From: Epilithonimonas zeae
GTDB taxonomy: Bacteria > Bacteroidota > Bacteroidia > Flavobacteriales > Weeksellaceae
Reading direction: 5' to 3'
Assembly (NCBI RefSeq): GCF_023278365.1
Contig: NZ_CP075338.1
Coordinates: forward strand, 1,612,001-1,676,000
Length of the DNA stretch: 64,000 nt
Part shown: in pieces, positions 7,163 through 15,937 of the stretch
Position numbering within the stretch: the stretch's first letter is position 1
How the letters are laid out: the number at the start of each line of letters is the position of its first letter
Made by a program: the position numbers and the translations under genes
Notes under the pieces: generated by a model
The model's database searches: none
The model's input: only the letters and a program-made list of their open reading frames with translations
Told to the model about the DNA's origin: nothing

Positions 7163-9057
7163 TATGCAGATTCTAAATTTTTCTTCTTATCAATATTGGA
7201 GTCGTCTTCCACCACCAGATTATCCAAAATGAACAATTGTCTGTCTGGTGTATTTTTACCCATATAAAATTCTAAAAGCTGATCAATAGTTTGATCCTTT
7301 CCAAGAACAACAGGTTCTAATCTAATATCTTTTCCAATAAAATGCTTAAACTCGTCAGGAGAAATCTCACCTAACCCTTTGAATCGGGTGATTTCAGGAT
7401 TTTTACCTAATTCATCCAAAGCTTTCAATCTTTCTGAATCCGAGTAACAATATCTCGTTTCCTTCTTGTTTCTAACTCGGAAAAGTGGTGTTTGCAAAAT
7501 ATACAAATGTCCATTCTTTATCAAATCTGGGAAAAACTGAAGGAAGAATGTAATCATCAATAACCTGATGTGCATCCCATCGACATCGGCATCTGTAGCG
7601 ATAATCACGTGATTGTATCTTAGATCTTCAAGACTTTCTTCAATGTTAAGCGCCGCTTGCAAAAGGTTGAATTCCTCATTCTCATAAACCACTTTTTTCG
7701 TCAGTCCATAACAGTTCAGAGGTTTACCTTTCAATGAAAAAACAGCCTGTGTTTCTACATCTCTGGACTTGGTAATAGAACCAGAAGCCGAATCTCCCTC
7801 GGTAATGAAAATCATTGTTTCTGATTTTCTAGATGCTTTCTGATCATTATAATGATGACGGCAGTCTCTCAGTTTTTTATTGTGAAGCGACACTTTTTTC
7901 GCTCTTTCTCTTGCTAGCTTCTGAATTCCGGAAAGTTCTTTTCTTTCTCTTTCCGAAATCATTATTTTTTTGAGAATTGCCTCTGCCGTTTCAGGGTTTT
8001 TATGAAGGTAATTATCCAGCTTATTTTTAAGATAATTGATAACGAAAGTCTTGATGGTTTCCAATTCCTTCCCATCTCTATCCTGACCCATCGTTGCAGA
8101 TCCCAGCTTTGTTTTGGTTTGGGACTCGAAGACAGGATTACCAACGTTGATATAAACAGCACCAATAATAGCTTTTCTAATATCAACCGCTTCAAAATTC
8201 TTATTAAAAAACTCCCTAACAGTTTTTACATAAGCTTCTTTAAAAGCATTTAAATGCGTACCACCTTGCGAAGTATATTGTCCATTAACAAAAGAAAAAT
8301 AAGTTTCAGACTGCGATTTGTCAGAATGTGTAATCGCTACTTCCATATCTTCATCTTTGATATGAATGATTGGATAAACGATTTCGCCATCAATCTCTTC
8401 CTCCAACAAGTCTTTTAAACCATTTTGAGACTCGAATACTTCTCCGTTAAAATAAATTTTCAGACCTAAATTTAAGTAAGTGTAGTTGCGGAGCATTTTT
8501 TCCACATACTCATTCCTGAATTTGTAATTGATAAAAATACTTTCATCGGGAATAAAAGTAATTTCGGTACCATTTCTATCGGAAGTTTCAGCTTCGTCGT
8601 GTAAAATATCTAATTTTCCTTCTCTGAATTCTGCGACTCTGGTTTTGCCCTCGCGGACAGATTTTACTTTAAAATAAGTGGACAAAAAGTTTACTGCTTT
8701 TGTACCCACACCATTCAATCCAATCGATTTTTTGAACGCGCCATCGTCATATTTTCCACCTGTATTCATAATGGAAACCACATCTACGATTTTCCCCAAA
8801 GGAATTCCTCGACCATAATCACGTACGATGACACTACCATCCTTGATTTTCACATCAATTCTTTTTCCTGCTTTCATCCTAAACTCATCAATAGAGTTAT
8901 CCAGCACTTCTTTGAGCAAAATATAAATTCCGTCATCAACCGATGATCCGTCACCCAATTTTCCAATATACATCCCAGGTCTCAGCCTGACATGCTCTCT
9001 TGGTTCGAGAGTTCGGATATTGTCTTCGGAATAATTTGCAGGATTGATTTCGCTCAT
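7162..9057 (-). CDS. parE: DNA topoisomerase IV subunit B (ParE)
   Basis: A 631-residue ATPase subunit of topoisomerase IV. The GHKL ATP-binding site shows EVLDNSIDE (catalytic-site Asn54), DYGRGIP and GVGTKAVN. The Toprim domain shows EGDSASG and DADVDGMHI with metal-binding acidic residues. The C-terminal PE-rich segment (RFKGLGEI) contacts the A subunit. It is first in the operon parE-orf-parC. Upstream, TAAATTTG (9115-9108 on the minus strand) is a likely -7 element, and a perfect DnaA box lies at 9143-9151 just beyond it. The other B subunit, gyrB, is at 53759-55693; the parC partner separates the two. Confidence 0.95.
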   Translation of the reverse strand: MSEINPANYSEDNIRTLEPREHVRLRPGMYIGKLGDGSSVDDGIYILLKEVLDNSIDEFRMKAGKRIDVKIKDGSVIVRDYGRGIPLGKIVDVVSIMNTGGKYDDGAFKKSIGLNGVGTKAVNFLSTYFKVKSVREGKTRVAEFREGKLDILHDEAETSDRNGTEITFIPDESIFINYKFRNEYVEKMLRNYTYLNLGLKIYFNGEVFESQNGLKDLLEEEIDGEIVYPIIHIKDEDMEVAITHSDKSQSETYFSFVNGQYTSQGGTHLNAFKEAYVKTVREFFNKNFEAVDIRKAIIGAVYINVGNPVFESQTKTKLGSATMGQDRDGKELETIKTFVINYLKNKLDNYLHKNPETAEAILKKIMISERERKELSGIQKLARERAKKVSLHNKKLRDCRHHYNDQKASRKSETMIFITEGDSASGSITKSRDVETQAVFSLKGKPLNCYGLTKKVVYENEEFNLLQAALNIEESLEDLRYNHVIIATDADVDGMHIRLLMITFFLQFFPDLIKNGHLYILQTPLFRVRNKKETRYCYSDSERLKALDELGKNPEITRFKGLGEISPDEFKHFIGKDIRLEPVVLGKDQTIDQLLEFYMGKNTPDRQLFILDNLVVEDDSNIDKKKNLESA

Positions 9058-9107
9058 AAAATTGAATTTCTAAAAAAACGTTTAGATTGGTAAGAATCGG
9101 TAACTCA

Positions 9108-9115
9108 CAAATTTA
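9108..9115 (-). promoter_or_regulatory. Probable -7 element of the parE operon
   Basis: TAAATTTG on the minus strand matches TAnnTTTG. It lies 51 bases before the parE start codon. No clear TTG is seen at the expected distance upstream. Confidence 0.5.
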
Positions 9116-9142
9116 ACGAAATGGATTTTAATTTGAAAGTTT

Positions 9143-9151
9143 TGTGGATAA
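9143..9151. promoter_or_regulatory. DnaA box upstream of parE
   Basis: TGTGGATAA is the exact complement of TTATCCACA, a perfect DnaA box. It lies immediately upstream of the presumed parE -33 region. A single 9-mer could be chance in AT-rich DNA. Confidence 0.4.
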
Positions 9152-9185
9152 TTTTTTAGTTACATTTTTCTGAAATCCACTAATG

Positions 9186-9213
9186 AAAAAAGCCTTCAAA
9201 CTGAAGGCTTTTA
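9186..9213 (-). terminator. Terminator after the secreted T9SS protein gene
   Basis: The stem AAAGCCTTCA-GTTTGAAGGCTTTT on the minus strand is followed by a T run, 5 bases after the stop codon at 9218. Confidence 0.8.
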
Positions 9214-9217
9214 AAAT

Positions 9218-10021
9218 TTATTTTTTGATAATTTTCTTAGAGATAATTTCTGATTTTGTATGAACATTCAGAATATATTGTCCAACGGGAAGTTTACTAA
9301 TATCAGCTTCAGAAGCTTTATTTTCTAAAACCATTTTTCCATTCATGTCAAAAATTCTGATTTTTTCTATATATTCTAAACCTTTGATTTTCACTAAATC
9401 TGAAGCCGGATTTGGATAAACTTGAAGTTTAGTTTTGTTTAAATCTGAAACTGCCAATATATCCTCGTCAACCACCTTTACATTATCGATGATTAAAACT
9501 AAAAGATCTGTGCAATTGTAATGTCTGAAAACGACTTGAATATCCTGACCTGCGAAATCTGTAACGTCTATCATCACATGCTTCGCCTCATCCATATATC
9601 CCGCATCCAAAGTTTCTTCAAAAACTGGCGTTTCAGTTCCAGTAAAGGTAGAATTTGCAGGAATCACATAGACTGCATAATGCTCTTGAAACACTTCATC
9701 ATCAAAAGCACCAACATCAAATTTCAAATTCAATTGCTTTCCATTATTAGAATCACTTGGTAAAGAGATTACCGGACTTGTAAGCGTATTATCTGGCGTG
9801 AAAGCTTCAAAATACCAAGACCACGATGTAGCATAATATCCCGTGAAAGCATCTACCGAACTATTATCGAATTCCCATTTTTGTCCATTTCCATCACGAT
9901 CCGTGTTAATCCACGCATTTCGTCCTGCTTCTGTTTCAAAATCTTCATTGAAAATAATGTTTTGAGCAGATATTGCCAAACTAGACATTAAGAAAGAAGC
10001 CAATAGTAATTTTTTAGTCAT
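9218..10021 (-). CDS. Secreted protein with type IX secretion sorting domain
   Basis: A 267-residue secreted protein. It has a classical signal peptide with likely cleavage after residue 19 (LAISA-Q). The middle (about residues 22-185) resembles choice-of-anchor-J/MAM-like beta-sandwich domains, with FNEDFETEAG, a W-rich stretch and DNVKVVDED at its end. Residues 198-267 form a T9SS type A C-terminal domain, with VYPNPASDLVKI, IFDMNGK, LPVGQYILNV and a Lys-rich end. The protein should cross the inner membrane by Sec and the outer membrane by the Por secretion system and be anchored or released outside. No catalytic motif is visible, so ligand or substrate is unknown. It stands alone between two terminators. 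Confidence 0.88.
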   Translation of the reverse strand: MTKKLLLASFLMSSLAISAQNIIFNEDFETEAGRNAWINTDRDGNGQKWEFDNSSVDAFTGYYATSWSWYFEAFTPDNTLTSPVISLPSDSNNGKQLNLKFDVGAFDDEVFQEHYAVYVIPANSTFTGTETPVFEETLDAGYMDEAKHVMIDVTDFAGQDIQVVFRHYNCTDLLVLIIDNVKVVDEDILAVSDLNKTKLQVYPNPASDLVKIKGLEYIEKIRIFDMNGKMVLENKASEADISKLPVGQYILNVHTKSEIISKKIIKK

Positions 10022-10057
10022 ACTTTTTTATTTTTTAATTCTTGCTAAAGTACAAAT

Positions 10058-10086
10058 AAAAAACTCCCGACAAATCGAGAGTTTTT
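10058..10086 (-). terminator. Terminator after ychF
   Basis: The imperfect stem AAACTCTCGA...TCGGGAGTTT with flanking A/T runs lies 25 bases beyond the ychF stop codon. Confidence 0.7.
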
Positions 10087-10110
10087 AATCTTTATAATAT
10101 GATGAATCAA

Positions 10111-11202
10111 TTACACATTAAATCTAAAATGCATAATATCTCCATCCTGAACAACATATTCTTTTCCTTCCACAGATAGCTTTCCAGCTTCTTTCACTTT
10201 CGCTTCCGTTCCGTAAGTCATATAGTCATTGTACTTAATCACTTCTGCACGGATAAAACCTTTCTCAAAATCTGTATGGATTACACCAGCAGCTTGCGGC
10301 GCAGTCCAACCTTGACCAATAGTCCAGGCTCTAACTTCTTTAACGCCAGCTGTGAAATAAGTCTGCAATTTCAAAAGATCGTAAGCTTTTCTGATCAATC
10401 TATTAACACCTGGCTCTTCCAGACCAAGCTCTTCCAAAAACATTTGTCTTTCTTCGAAAGTTTCCAGTTCATTGATATCAGCTTCGATTTGAGCTGCTAA
10501 AACTACAACTTCAGCGCCCTCGCTTTTAGCCATCTCTTCAATTTTAGCAATCCAATCGTTTCCGTTTTTTATAGAATTTTCATCTACATTACAAACATAA
10601 AGAACCGGTTTGTTGGTCAATAACTGAACTTCTCCAATAATTGATTTTGTAAAATCATCCGTCGAAAACTCTCTGGCATTTTTTCCATCCTCAACAAATT
10701 TTTGAAGATTTTGCAACGTTTCAAAAGTTAAAACATCTTCTTTTTTACCAGACTTGATGAATTTCTTAGCTTTATCAACTGCTTTTCCGATAGTTTCCAA
10801 ATCCTTCAACTGCAATTCTATATCGATGATTTCTTTGTCTCTCAAAGGATCTACAGAACCTTCTACGTGGATAATATTACCATTATCAAAACATCTCAAA
10901 ACGTGGATAATAGCTTCACACTCACGGATATTTGCTAAGAATTGATTTCCCAAACCTTCACCTTTACTTGCTCCTTTTACCAAACCAGCAATGTCCACAA
11001 TCTCTACAACTGCAGGCAAAACACGCTCAGGATTGACGATTTTTTCCAATTCGAAAAGTCTTGGATCCGGAACGGAAACTGTTCCTAAGTTAGGTTCAAT
11101 CGTACAAAACGGATAATTTGCAGATTGTGCTTTGGCGTTGCTAAGACAGTTAAAAAGGGTTGATTTTCCTACATTCGGAAGACCTACGATTCCACATTTC
11201 AT
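10111..11202 (-). CDS. ychF: Redox-regulated ATPase YchF (Obg family)
   Basis: A 363-residue P-loop NTPase of the OLA1/YchF group, which prefers ATP to GTP and associates with the ribosome. The P-loop is GLPNVGKST at residues 6-14, switch II DIAGLVKGAS near 68, and the altered G4 motif NVDE near 205, typical of YchF. A coiled-coil insert lies at about residues 125-200. The C-terminal TGS domain (about 278-361) includes TYFTAGVKEVRAW and ends HFRFNV, as in most members. A -7 element TATATTTG is at 11287-11280 on the minus strand. Confidence 0.96.
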   Translation of the reverse strand: MKCGIVGLPNVGKSTLFNCLSNAKAQSANYPFCTIEPNLGTVSVPDPRLFELEKIVNPERVLPAVVEIVDIAGLVKGASKGEGLGNQFLANIRECEAIIHVLRCFDNGNIIHVEGSVDPLRDKEIIDIELQLKDLETIGKAVDKAKKFIKSGKKEDVLTFETLQNLQKFVEDGKNAREFSTDDFTKSIIGEVQLLTNKPVLYVCNVDENSIKNGNDWIAKIEEMAKSEGAEVVVLAAQIEADINELETFEERQMFLEELGLEEPGVNRLIRKAYDLLKLQTYFTAGVKEVRAWTIGQGWTAPQAAGVIHTDFEKGFIRAEVIKYNDYMTYGTEAKVKEAGKLSVEGKEYVVQDGDIMHFRFNV

Positions 11203-11279
11203 AAAATAAGGTTTAAGGTTTTGGGTTTAAGGTTCAGAGTTAAAAAATTTTGAACAATAAACTTTGAACTTTCAGTGCG

Positions 11280-11287
11280 CAAATATA
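11280..11287 (-). promoter_or_regulatory. Probable -7 element of ychF
   Basis: TATATTTG on the minus strand matches the Bacteroidota -7 consensus exactly, 78 bases upstream of the ychF ATG. A good TTG at the usual distance is not seen. Confidence 0.55.
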
Positions 11288-11327
11288 CTATTTTGAATTT
11301 GATTTTTCTACTTTTACAATCTTAATT

Positions 11328-11624
11328 ATGAGCAGAAAAAAACGCGAATATCAATCCTCCGAACTTGTGAATTCTTTCGCCAGAATCTATGGCTTTGAGG
11401 ATAAACTGAAAGCTTTTGAGATTAAGGATTTTTTGGAAGATTATCTTTCCAGCGATCTTTTTTCAGAAATCGAAATGGTGAATTTAAAAGAAAAAGTATT
11501 GGTTTTGAGAATCAAATCCCCTCTTCTGAAAAACGATTTCCGAATGAGAAAATCATTTTTTCTAAAGAAATTTCAGGAAGTTTTAAAAGACGAATCTTTG
11601 ATCAATGATCTTCTGATTTTGTAG
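11328..11624 (+). CDS. DUF721 (DciA-like) small protein
   Basis: A 98-residue basic protein of the DUF721 family. It begins MSRKKREYQSSELVNSFARIY and ends in the family pattern LVLRIKSPLLKNDFRMRKSFFLKKFQEVL. DUF721/DciA proteins in many bacteria bind and help load the replicative helicase; bacteroidotal versions are short and I infer the same role without direct proof. It is read divergently from ychF. Its last 23 bases overlap the 3' end of the convergent membrane gene at 11602. Confidence 0.8.
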   Translation: MSRKKREYQSSELVNSFARIYGFEDKLKAFEIKDFLEDYLSSDLFSEIEMVNLKEKVLVLRIKSPLLKNDFRMRKSFFLKKFQEVLKDESLINDLLIL

Positions 11625-13629
11625 AAATATCCTGAATCATTCTTTTACTTTTCTCGTCTAGTCTAGACCTCAAAGGGAAGAAAAACCTGAATGGATTTTT
11701 TACGAAATATCTGAAAATCTCTTTAAAAATCTCTCTGGCTTCATTCATCTCCACTTTTCGGCTTCGGAAAGCTAGCAACATCGACAATCCAAAACTAACC
11801 GCGAAATTGAAAAATCCAATAACAAAAACCGTGACAAAGGAAATCCAAAATGTGTAAGAACTTACCACAAAATCTTTTCCATATAAACCTAAAGCAAAAT
11901 TTCCAGCCGCGAAAGTAATGTGACGGATATCTAAATCAAGACCCAAGAAGAGTCCAATTGGTGCAGTTGCTCCTAGAAAAACACCAAACCAAAAATTGGA
12001 AACAATTCCTGCCCAATTCTTTGAATAATAATCAGATAGACGTTTTGCTATACTTTGACCAAAGAAATAATTGATAAACGGATTTTTTGCAATCCTTCTC
12101 GGAATCTGATAAAAAACTGAATTATTACTGATATTACCAGAAATCACCCCTGAAATAAAAAGGAAAACTCCTGCGATACAAGCATGTAAAATAGCTTTGG
12201 AATCAAAAGGATTAAGATCATAGAGCAATTTCGAAGATTTTTCGAAAGCAAAATTCTGTTTAAAAAGAATTTCTAATCCATAAATGATTATCAATGAAAC
12301 AGGAAATGACAACAGAACATTTCCGACAAATGCAATAAACTGTGACCTAAACAGCTGAGAAACCACGTGCGCAAATTCTACATAAGTATTTTTATTATCG
12401 CCTTCTGAGAGAACTTTTGCCATAGTTGCTGCCGTCATCGCAGGCTGTTTGGTTGCCAAAGTAAAACGCATCAGATATATCATCACAAATCCCATCGCAT
12501 AATTCATAGAAAACAAAAATGCGTGCGCAAAATCACTGGCAGGAACATAGCTGTAAAGCATCTTCAGAACACAAAGCGCTCCGACAATAACACCACCTCC
12601 AGAAGCTTTCCAAAACATTTTCATGTAAGCCTTGAAAGTGGATGTGATATAATGCGTTCCTGTTTCCGCAGTGTGATTTGTAATGAGATGCGACATCAAT
12701 CTCGTACTATCAGAAACCAAATCCCGAAGATTATTTTTATGAGATTTGTATTTGATAATATTAAAAAACAGTTGTTTCGAATTGATCAAATAATCTTTTT
12801 CTTCATCAACAACAAATAATTTAATAATATCAGCCATTCTTTGTAGCTGTTGTCTGATTTTTAGTAATGACTGGTTGGTCTTGCTGGAAATTCCGTATTT
12901 TGAGGAATTTTTGAAAGCAATAGTGACAAAATCAAGGCACTGCTCTAGATAAATCTTGGTTTGCTTATAAATTTCATCTGAAGAAGTTAATTTAAAATTT
13001 GAACTCTCTTTGAATTTGGCATTCAGCAAATCCAACTCATTCTGTAGAGCTAAAAATGGATTATCAAAATTTCTATATTCCGGAACCATTTTCATCACTT
13101 CAACATCCAAAGCGTTTCCAATAACCCGCCAAGCCAAAATATTAATTGAAAAAAGCAATTCCTTTTTGACGTGATTATTATTGATAAACTGATCAATTTT
13201 CAATAATTGAAAAAGTTCATCCATCTTGTCTTCTGGCGAATTCTGAAAAAACTGAAGGTCTTTTCTCGGTGTCACCAGAACATTATCCACCAAATACCAA
13301 ATCGTTTTCTCATTTTCTATCGGTGGCAAAACTTTGTTAAGGATTCTTTTTTTGAATTCTGGGTAAAAAGCATTTTCAGAAAGAATATCCGCCTCGGTCA
13401 ACGAAAGATTGAACGGCCGATCTTTAAAAACATTATAAATATAATAAATCAGATTCTCCTTAATCTTATCATTATCCTTCAAATAAGCCGTGAAGACATC
13501 AAGGTCTTCTCTTTTAAGACTCGAGATAATTTCCGATAAAGGCTGTAAAGACACAGTCTCATTTCTTTCACTAAAATGATTTTTCAGAATAGTGCTGAAA
13601 CTGTCTTTATTAAGTAATCTAATCGCCAT
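11602..13629 (-). CDS. Membrane protein of the 'site-specific recombinase' (Gcr, PF10136-like) family
   Basis: A 675-residue protein. The first ~320 residues are soluble, alpha-helical and charged. The rest holds about six to eight transmembrane segments (around residues 340-640), with glycine-rich stretches such as GGGVIVGALCVLKM and FWFGVFLGATAPIGLFLGL. The best family name I can give is the SpecificRecomb/Gcr family, named from an old gonococcal report. Nothing in the sequence looks like a recombinase active site (no tyrosine or serine recombinase motif, no DDE), and a multi-spanning membrane protein is unlikely to recombine DNA. True function unknown. It precedes mtgA on the same strand: mtgA ends only 16 bases upstream of its start, so the two are probably cotranscribed. 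Confidence 0.7.
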   Translation of the reverse strand: MAIRLLNKDSFSTILKNHFSERNETVSLQPLSEIISSLKREDLDVFTAYLKDNDKIKENLIYYIYNVFKDRPFNLSLTEADILSENAFYPEFKKRILNKVLPPIENEKTIWYLVDNVLVTPRKDLQFFQNSPEDKMDELFQLLKIDQFINNNHVKKELLFSINILAWRVIGNALDVEVMKMVPEYRNFDNPFLALQNELDLLNAKFKESSNFKLTSSDEIYKQTKIYLEQCLDFVTIAFKNSSKYGISSKTNQSLLKIRQQLQRMADIIKLFVVDEEKDYLINSKQLFFNIIKYKSHKNNLRDLVSDSTRLMSHLITNHTAETGTHYITSTFKAYMKMFWKASGGGVIVGALCVLKMLYSYVPASDFAHAFLFSMNYAMGFVMIYLMRFTLATKQPAMTAATMAKVLSEGDNKNTYVEFAHVVSQLFRSQFIAFVGNVLLSFPVSLIIIYGLEILFKQNFAFEKSSKLLYDLNPFDSKAILHACIAGVFLFISGVISGNISNNSVFYQIPRRIAKNPFINYFFGQSIAKRLSDYYSKNWAGIVSNFWFGVFLGATAPIGLFLGLDLDIRHITFAAGNFALGLYGKDFVVSSYTFWISFVTVFVIGFFNFAVSFGLSMLLAFRSRKVEMNEAREIFKEIFRYFVKNPFRFFFPLRSRLDEKSKRMIQDISTKSEDH

Positions 13630-13645
13630 ATTACTACAAAAGTAA

Positions 13646-14293
13646 TTATTTCAGAACAATATTGTTCATTTGGCGCATAATCCAGTTGTGTTTTTTGTTA
13701 AGATATGGACTAGGATTTTTTGGATCGTATTTTTTTGGGTTCGGTAAAACAGCCGCAATCCACGCGGCTTGGCTTTTGGTTAAATCTTTTGCCGGTTTAT
13801 TGTAATAATATTGAGAAGCAGCCTCAATCCCAAAAACACCTTGCCCCATTTCAATCGAATTGAGATATCTTTCAAGAATAATATCTTTTCCCCAAATTTT
13901 TTCTATGATGAATGTATAAACAGCTTCCAGACCTTTTCTAAACCAACTTCTGCCCTGCCAAAGAAAAACATTTTTTGCAGTTTGTTGAGAAATAGTACTT
14001 CCTCCTCTTACAACCTTTCCTTTCTTATCGTTTTTTTTCAAGGCTTTTTCGATTTGTTTATAATCAAAGCCATTATGTGTAAAGAACAATTGATCCTCTG
14101 AAGCAATTACAGCTTTTTTGATATTGCTTCCCATATCTTCATAAGAAATATAATCACGATGTAGCTTTCCGTATTTTATAAGACCTCCTAATTGCGTTAA
14201 TGTAATTGGTGGATTAAAGAATATTCCGAAAATCACGAATAGAACATTCGCTACAATAAGAATAAAAAACAGTTTCTTGATAAACTTCCACAT
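13646..14293 (-). CDS. mtgA: Monofunctional peptidoglycan glycosyltransferase MtgA
   Basis: A 215-residue GT51 enzyme that polymerises lipid II into glycan strands, anchored by one N-terminal helix (about residues 8-27). The conserved motifs are in order: catalytic Glu in ASEDQLFFTHNGFD, RGGSTISQQTAKN, the KG-LE-Y helix, the second acidic motif ILERYLNSIEMGQGVFGIE, and AAWIAAVLPNP. There is no transpeptidase domain, which separates it from class A PBPs. The membrane protein gene at 11602 follows after 16 bases. Confidence 0.95.
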   Translation of the reverse strand: MWKFIKKLFFILIVANVLFVIFGIFFNPPITLTQLGGLIKYGKLHRDYISYEDMGSNIKKAVIASEDQLFFTHNGFDYKQIEKALKKNDKKGKVVRGGSTISQQTAKNVFLWQGRSWFRKGLEAVYTFIIEKIWGKDIILERYLNSIEMGQGVFGIEAASQYYYNKPAKDLTKSQAAWIAAVLPNPKKYDPKNPSPYLNKKHNWIMRQMNNIVLK

Positions 14294-14396
14294 TATAAAA
14301 GAGTAATTTTCAGCGAAAATAAAACAAAATTATTTTTTATCAACTCAAAATTTAATTTTAAAAATTAATTAAAACAAAAATTGGAGAATCAAAAAG

Positions 14397-14591
14397 CTAT
14401 TGAAAGCTGAAATCTAAAACTTTACACAGAACAGAAATGATGATAACGATAAAGAAAAATAGAAAATCATAAAACCCAAAACTTTTGAACTTTGTAAGCT
14501 CATTATTTTTTTGATTTTGCCTGTAGCGTCTTTCTAATTCTTGTCTTTCCTCCAATTTAGTTTTGTAGGAATATTTTCTATCATTCATCAT
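14397..14591 (-). CDS. Small hypothetical protein with C-terminal membrane segment
   Basis: A 64-residue ORF I do not recognise. Residues 1-40 are strongly charged (KLEERQELERRYRQNQ, probably helical) and residues 41-60 are a single hydrophobic helix (FYDFLFFFIVIIISVLC). Two ATG codons are adjacent, at 14591 and 14588. The tail-anchored layout and sensible codon use make it plausibly real, but no ribosome binding site supports it. Confidence 0.45.
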   Translation of the reverse strand: MMNDRKYSYKTKLEERQELERRYRQNQKNNELTKFKSFGFYDFLFFFIVIIISVLCKVLDFSFQ

Positions 14592-14804
14592 TTATAAGGA
14601 GTCGTTTTATTACCAATTACCTGAAGTTTTTATTTTGGACTGCAAATATTAGAAAAATATTGATACAAAAAACATATTAAAGAAAAAAAATGAAAAATTA
14701 ATATCATATTCCAATATGACTGATAAAAATTAAACAATAATTATAAAATATTTAATAAATGAATAAATAAAAAACAAATAGAAATTTTAGATTTGAAATA
14801 AAAA

Positions 14805-14830
14805 AAACTCACAATAAATATTGTGAGTTT
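14805..14830 (-). terminator. Duplicated terminator after the tRNA-Arg 3' remnant
   Basis: A perfect stem AAACTCACAAT-ATTT-ATTGTGAGTTT is followed on the minus strand by a T run. It shares the CACAATAAAT core with the terminator at 15154-15181, as expected if tRNA 3' half and terminator were copied together. Confidence 0.8.
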
Positions 14831-14835
14831 TAAAG

Positions 14836-15259
<424 letters not shown>

Positions 15260-15290
15260 GAAGGTTGTTTTGAGTGATTCTCTTCCCGAA

Positions 15291-15340
15291 GACCGTTCCG
15301 ATTAAAATCGGAATGCTCTATCCAGCTGAGCTACGCACCC
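15291..15340 (-). pseudogene. Remnant of tRNA-Arg 5' half with inserted palindrome
   Basis: From 15340 down, the minus strand reads exactly like the first 28 bases of tRNA-Arg (acceptor 5' strand, D arm). The palindrome TTCCGATTTTAATCGGAA (15313-15296) then replaces the anticodon stem-loop, and CGGTC follows. After that the tRNA identity ends; about 31 unrelated bases (15260-15290) lead to the intact tRNA-Arg. No T arm or acceptor 3' strand. Confidence 0.85.
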
Positions 15341-15368
15341 ATTGTAATTTTTTAAATTACCAAAATTG

Positions 15369-15443
15369 TCGGGGCGGCAGGATTCGAACCTGCGACCTCC
15401 TGGTCCCAAACCAGGCGCGATGACCGGACTACGCTACGCCCCG
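15369..15443 (-). tRNA. tRNA-Pro (TGG), copy 2
   Basis: A 75-base cloverleaf with acceptor CGGGGCG/CGCCCCG, discriminator A, and anticodon TGG in loop TTTGGGA. CCA not encoded. Identical to copy 1 at 15624-15698. The spacer to the following tRNA-Arg sequence is also nearly identical between copies, showing tandem duplication of a Pro-Arg unit. Confidence 0.93.
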
Positions 15444-15490
15444 AAGATTAAGACTTTATAATCAAATCCAGAATACTAGTCTTATGATAT

Positions 15491-15514
15491 AAAAAAAGAG
15501 ACCAACCGATCTCC
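15491..15514 (-). terminator. Weak terminator after tRNA-Arg copy 1
   Basis: A short stem GGAGA...TCTC with a loop of about 8 bases is followed by seven T on the minus strand, between tRNA-Arg copy 1 and tRNA-Pro copy 2. The stem is short and readthrough is likely, since no promoter is evident for tRNA-Pro copy 2. Confidence 0.45.
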
Positions 15515-15520
15515 AATTTG

Positions 15521-15594
15521 TGAGCGCGAAAGGATTCGAACCTTTGACCGTCTGCTTAGAAGGCAGATGCTCTATCCAGCTGAGCTACGCACCC
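15521..15594 (-). tRNA. tRNA-Arg (TCT), copy 1
   Basis: 74-base cloverleaf identical to 15186-15259; anticodon TCT, discriminator A, no encoded CCA. This copy has no GIY-YIG gene attached and shows the undisturbed locus structure. Confidence 0.94.
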
Positions 15595-15623
15595 ATTGTA
15601 ATTTTTTAAAATTACTAAAATTG

Positions 15624-15698
15624 TCGGGGCGGCAGGATTCGAACCTGCGACCTCCTGGTCCCAAACCAGGCGCGATGACCGGACTACGCTACGCCCCG
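15624..15698 (-). tRNA. tRNA-Pro (TGG), copy 1
   Basis: 75-base cloverleaf identical to 15369-15443, anticodon TGG, discriminator A. Lies 18 bases after tRNA-Ser on the same transcript. Confidence 0.94.
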
Positions 15699-15716
15699 AT
15701 TAGCCATCTTTAGTTG

Positions 15717-15803
15717 CGGAGAGTAAGGGATTCGAACCCTTGGAACCGTTTCCAGTTCGCTTGTTTAGCAAACAAGTCCTTTCGGCCTCTCAGGCAACTC
15801 TCC
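15717..15803 (-). tRNA. tRNA-Ser (GCT)
   Basis: An 87-base class II tRNA with a long variable arm, acceptor GGAGAGT/ACTCTCC, discriminator G (a serine identity base) and anticodon GCT in loop TTGCTAA. First gene of the minus-strand tRNA operon Ser-Pro-Arg-Pro-Arg. Confidence 0.95.
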
Positions 15804-15844
15804 TTGCAGTTTCAGGGACAAGTATTATCCCGTTATTGCGAGTG

Positions 15845-15875
15845 CAAATATAGAAGACTTTTGCGTAACTACCAA
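15845..15875 (-). promoter_or_regulatory. Promoter of the tRNA-Ser-Pro-Arg operon
   Basis: On the minus strand TTG (15875-15873) is followed after 20 bases by TATATTTG (15852-15845), a near-consensus Bacteroidota promoter. The tRNA-Ser 5' end lies 42 bases downstream. Confidence 0.75.
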
Positions 15876-15937
15876 AATTTTTTATTTATTTTTTTTCATA
15901 TTTTTGAATCATAAAAATAAACTTAAAACTAGTACGA

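Noticed and set aside
11602-13629. Integrase or recombinase that could move the tRNA modules
   Set aside because: Despite the family name the protein is a polytopic membrane protein without recombinase active-site motifs and is not near the modules.
15714-15914. Plus-strand ORF of 66 codons
   Set aside because: It is antisense to tRNA-Ser and its promoter; composition is that of a tRNA, not of a protein gene.
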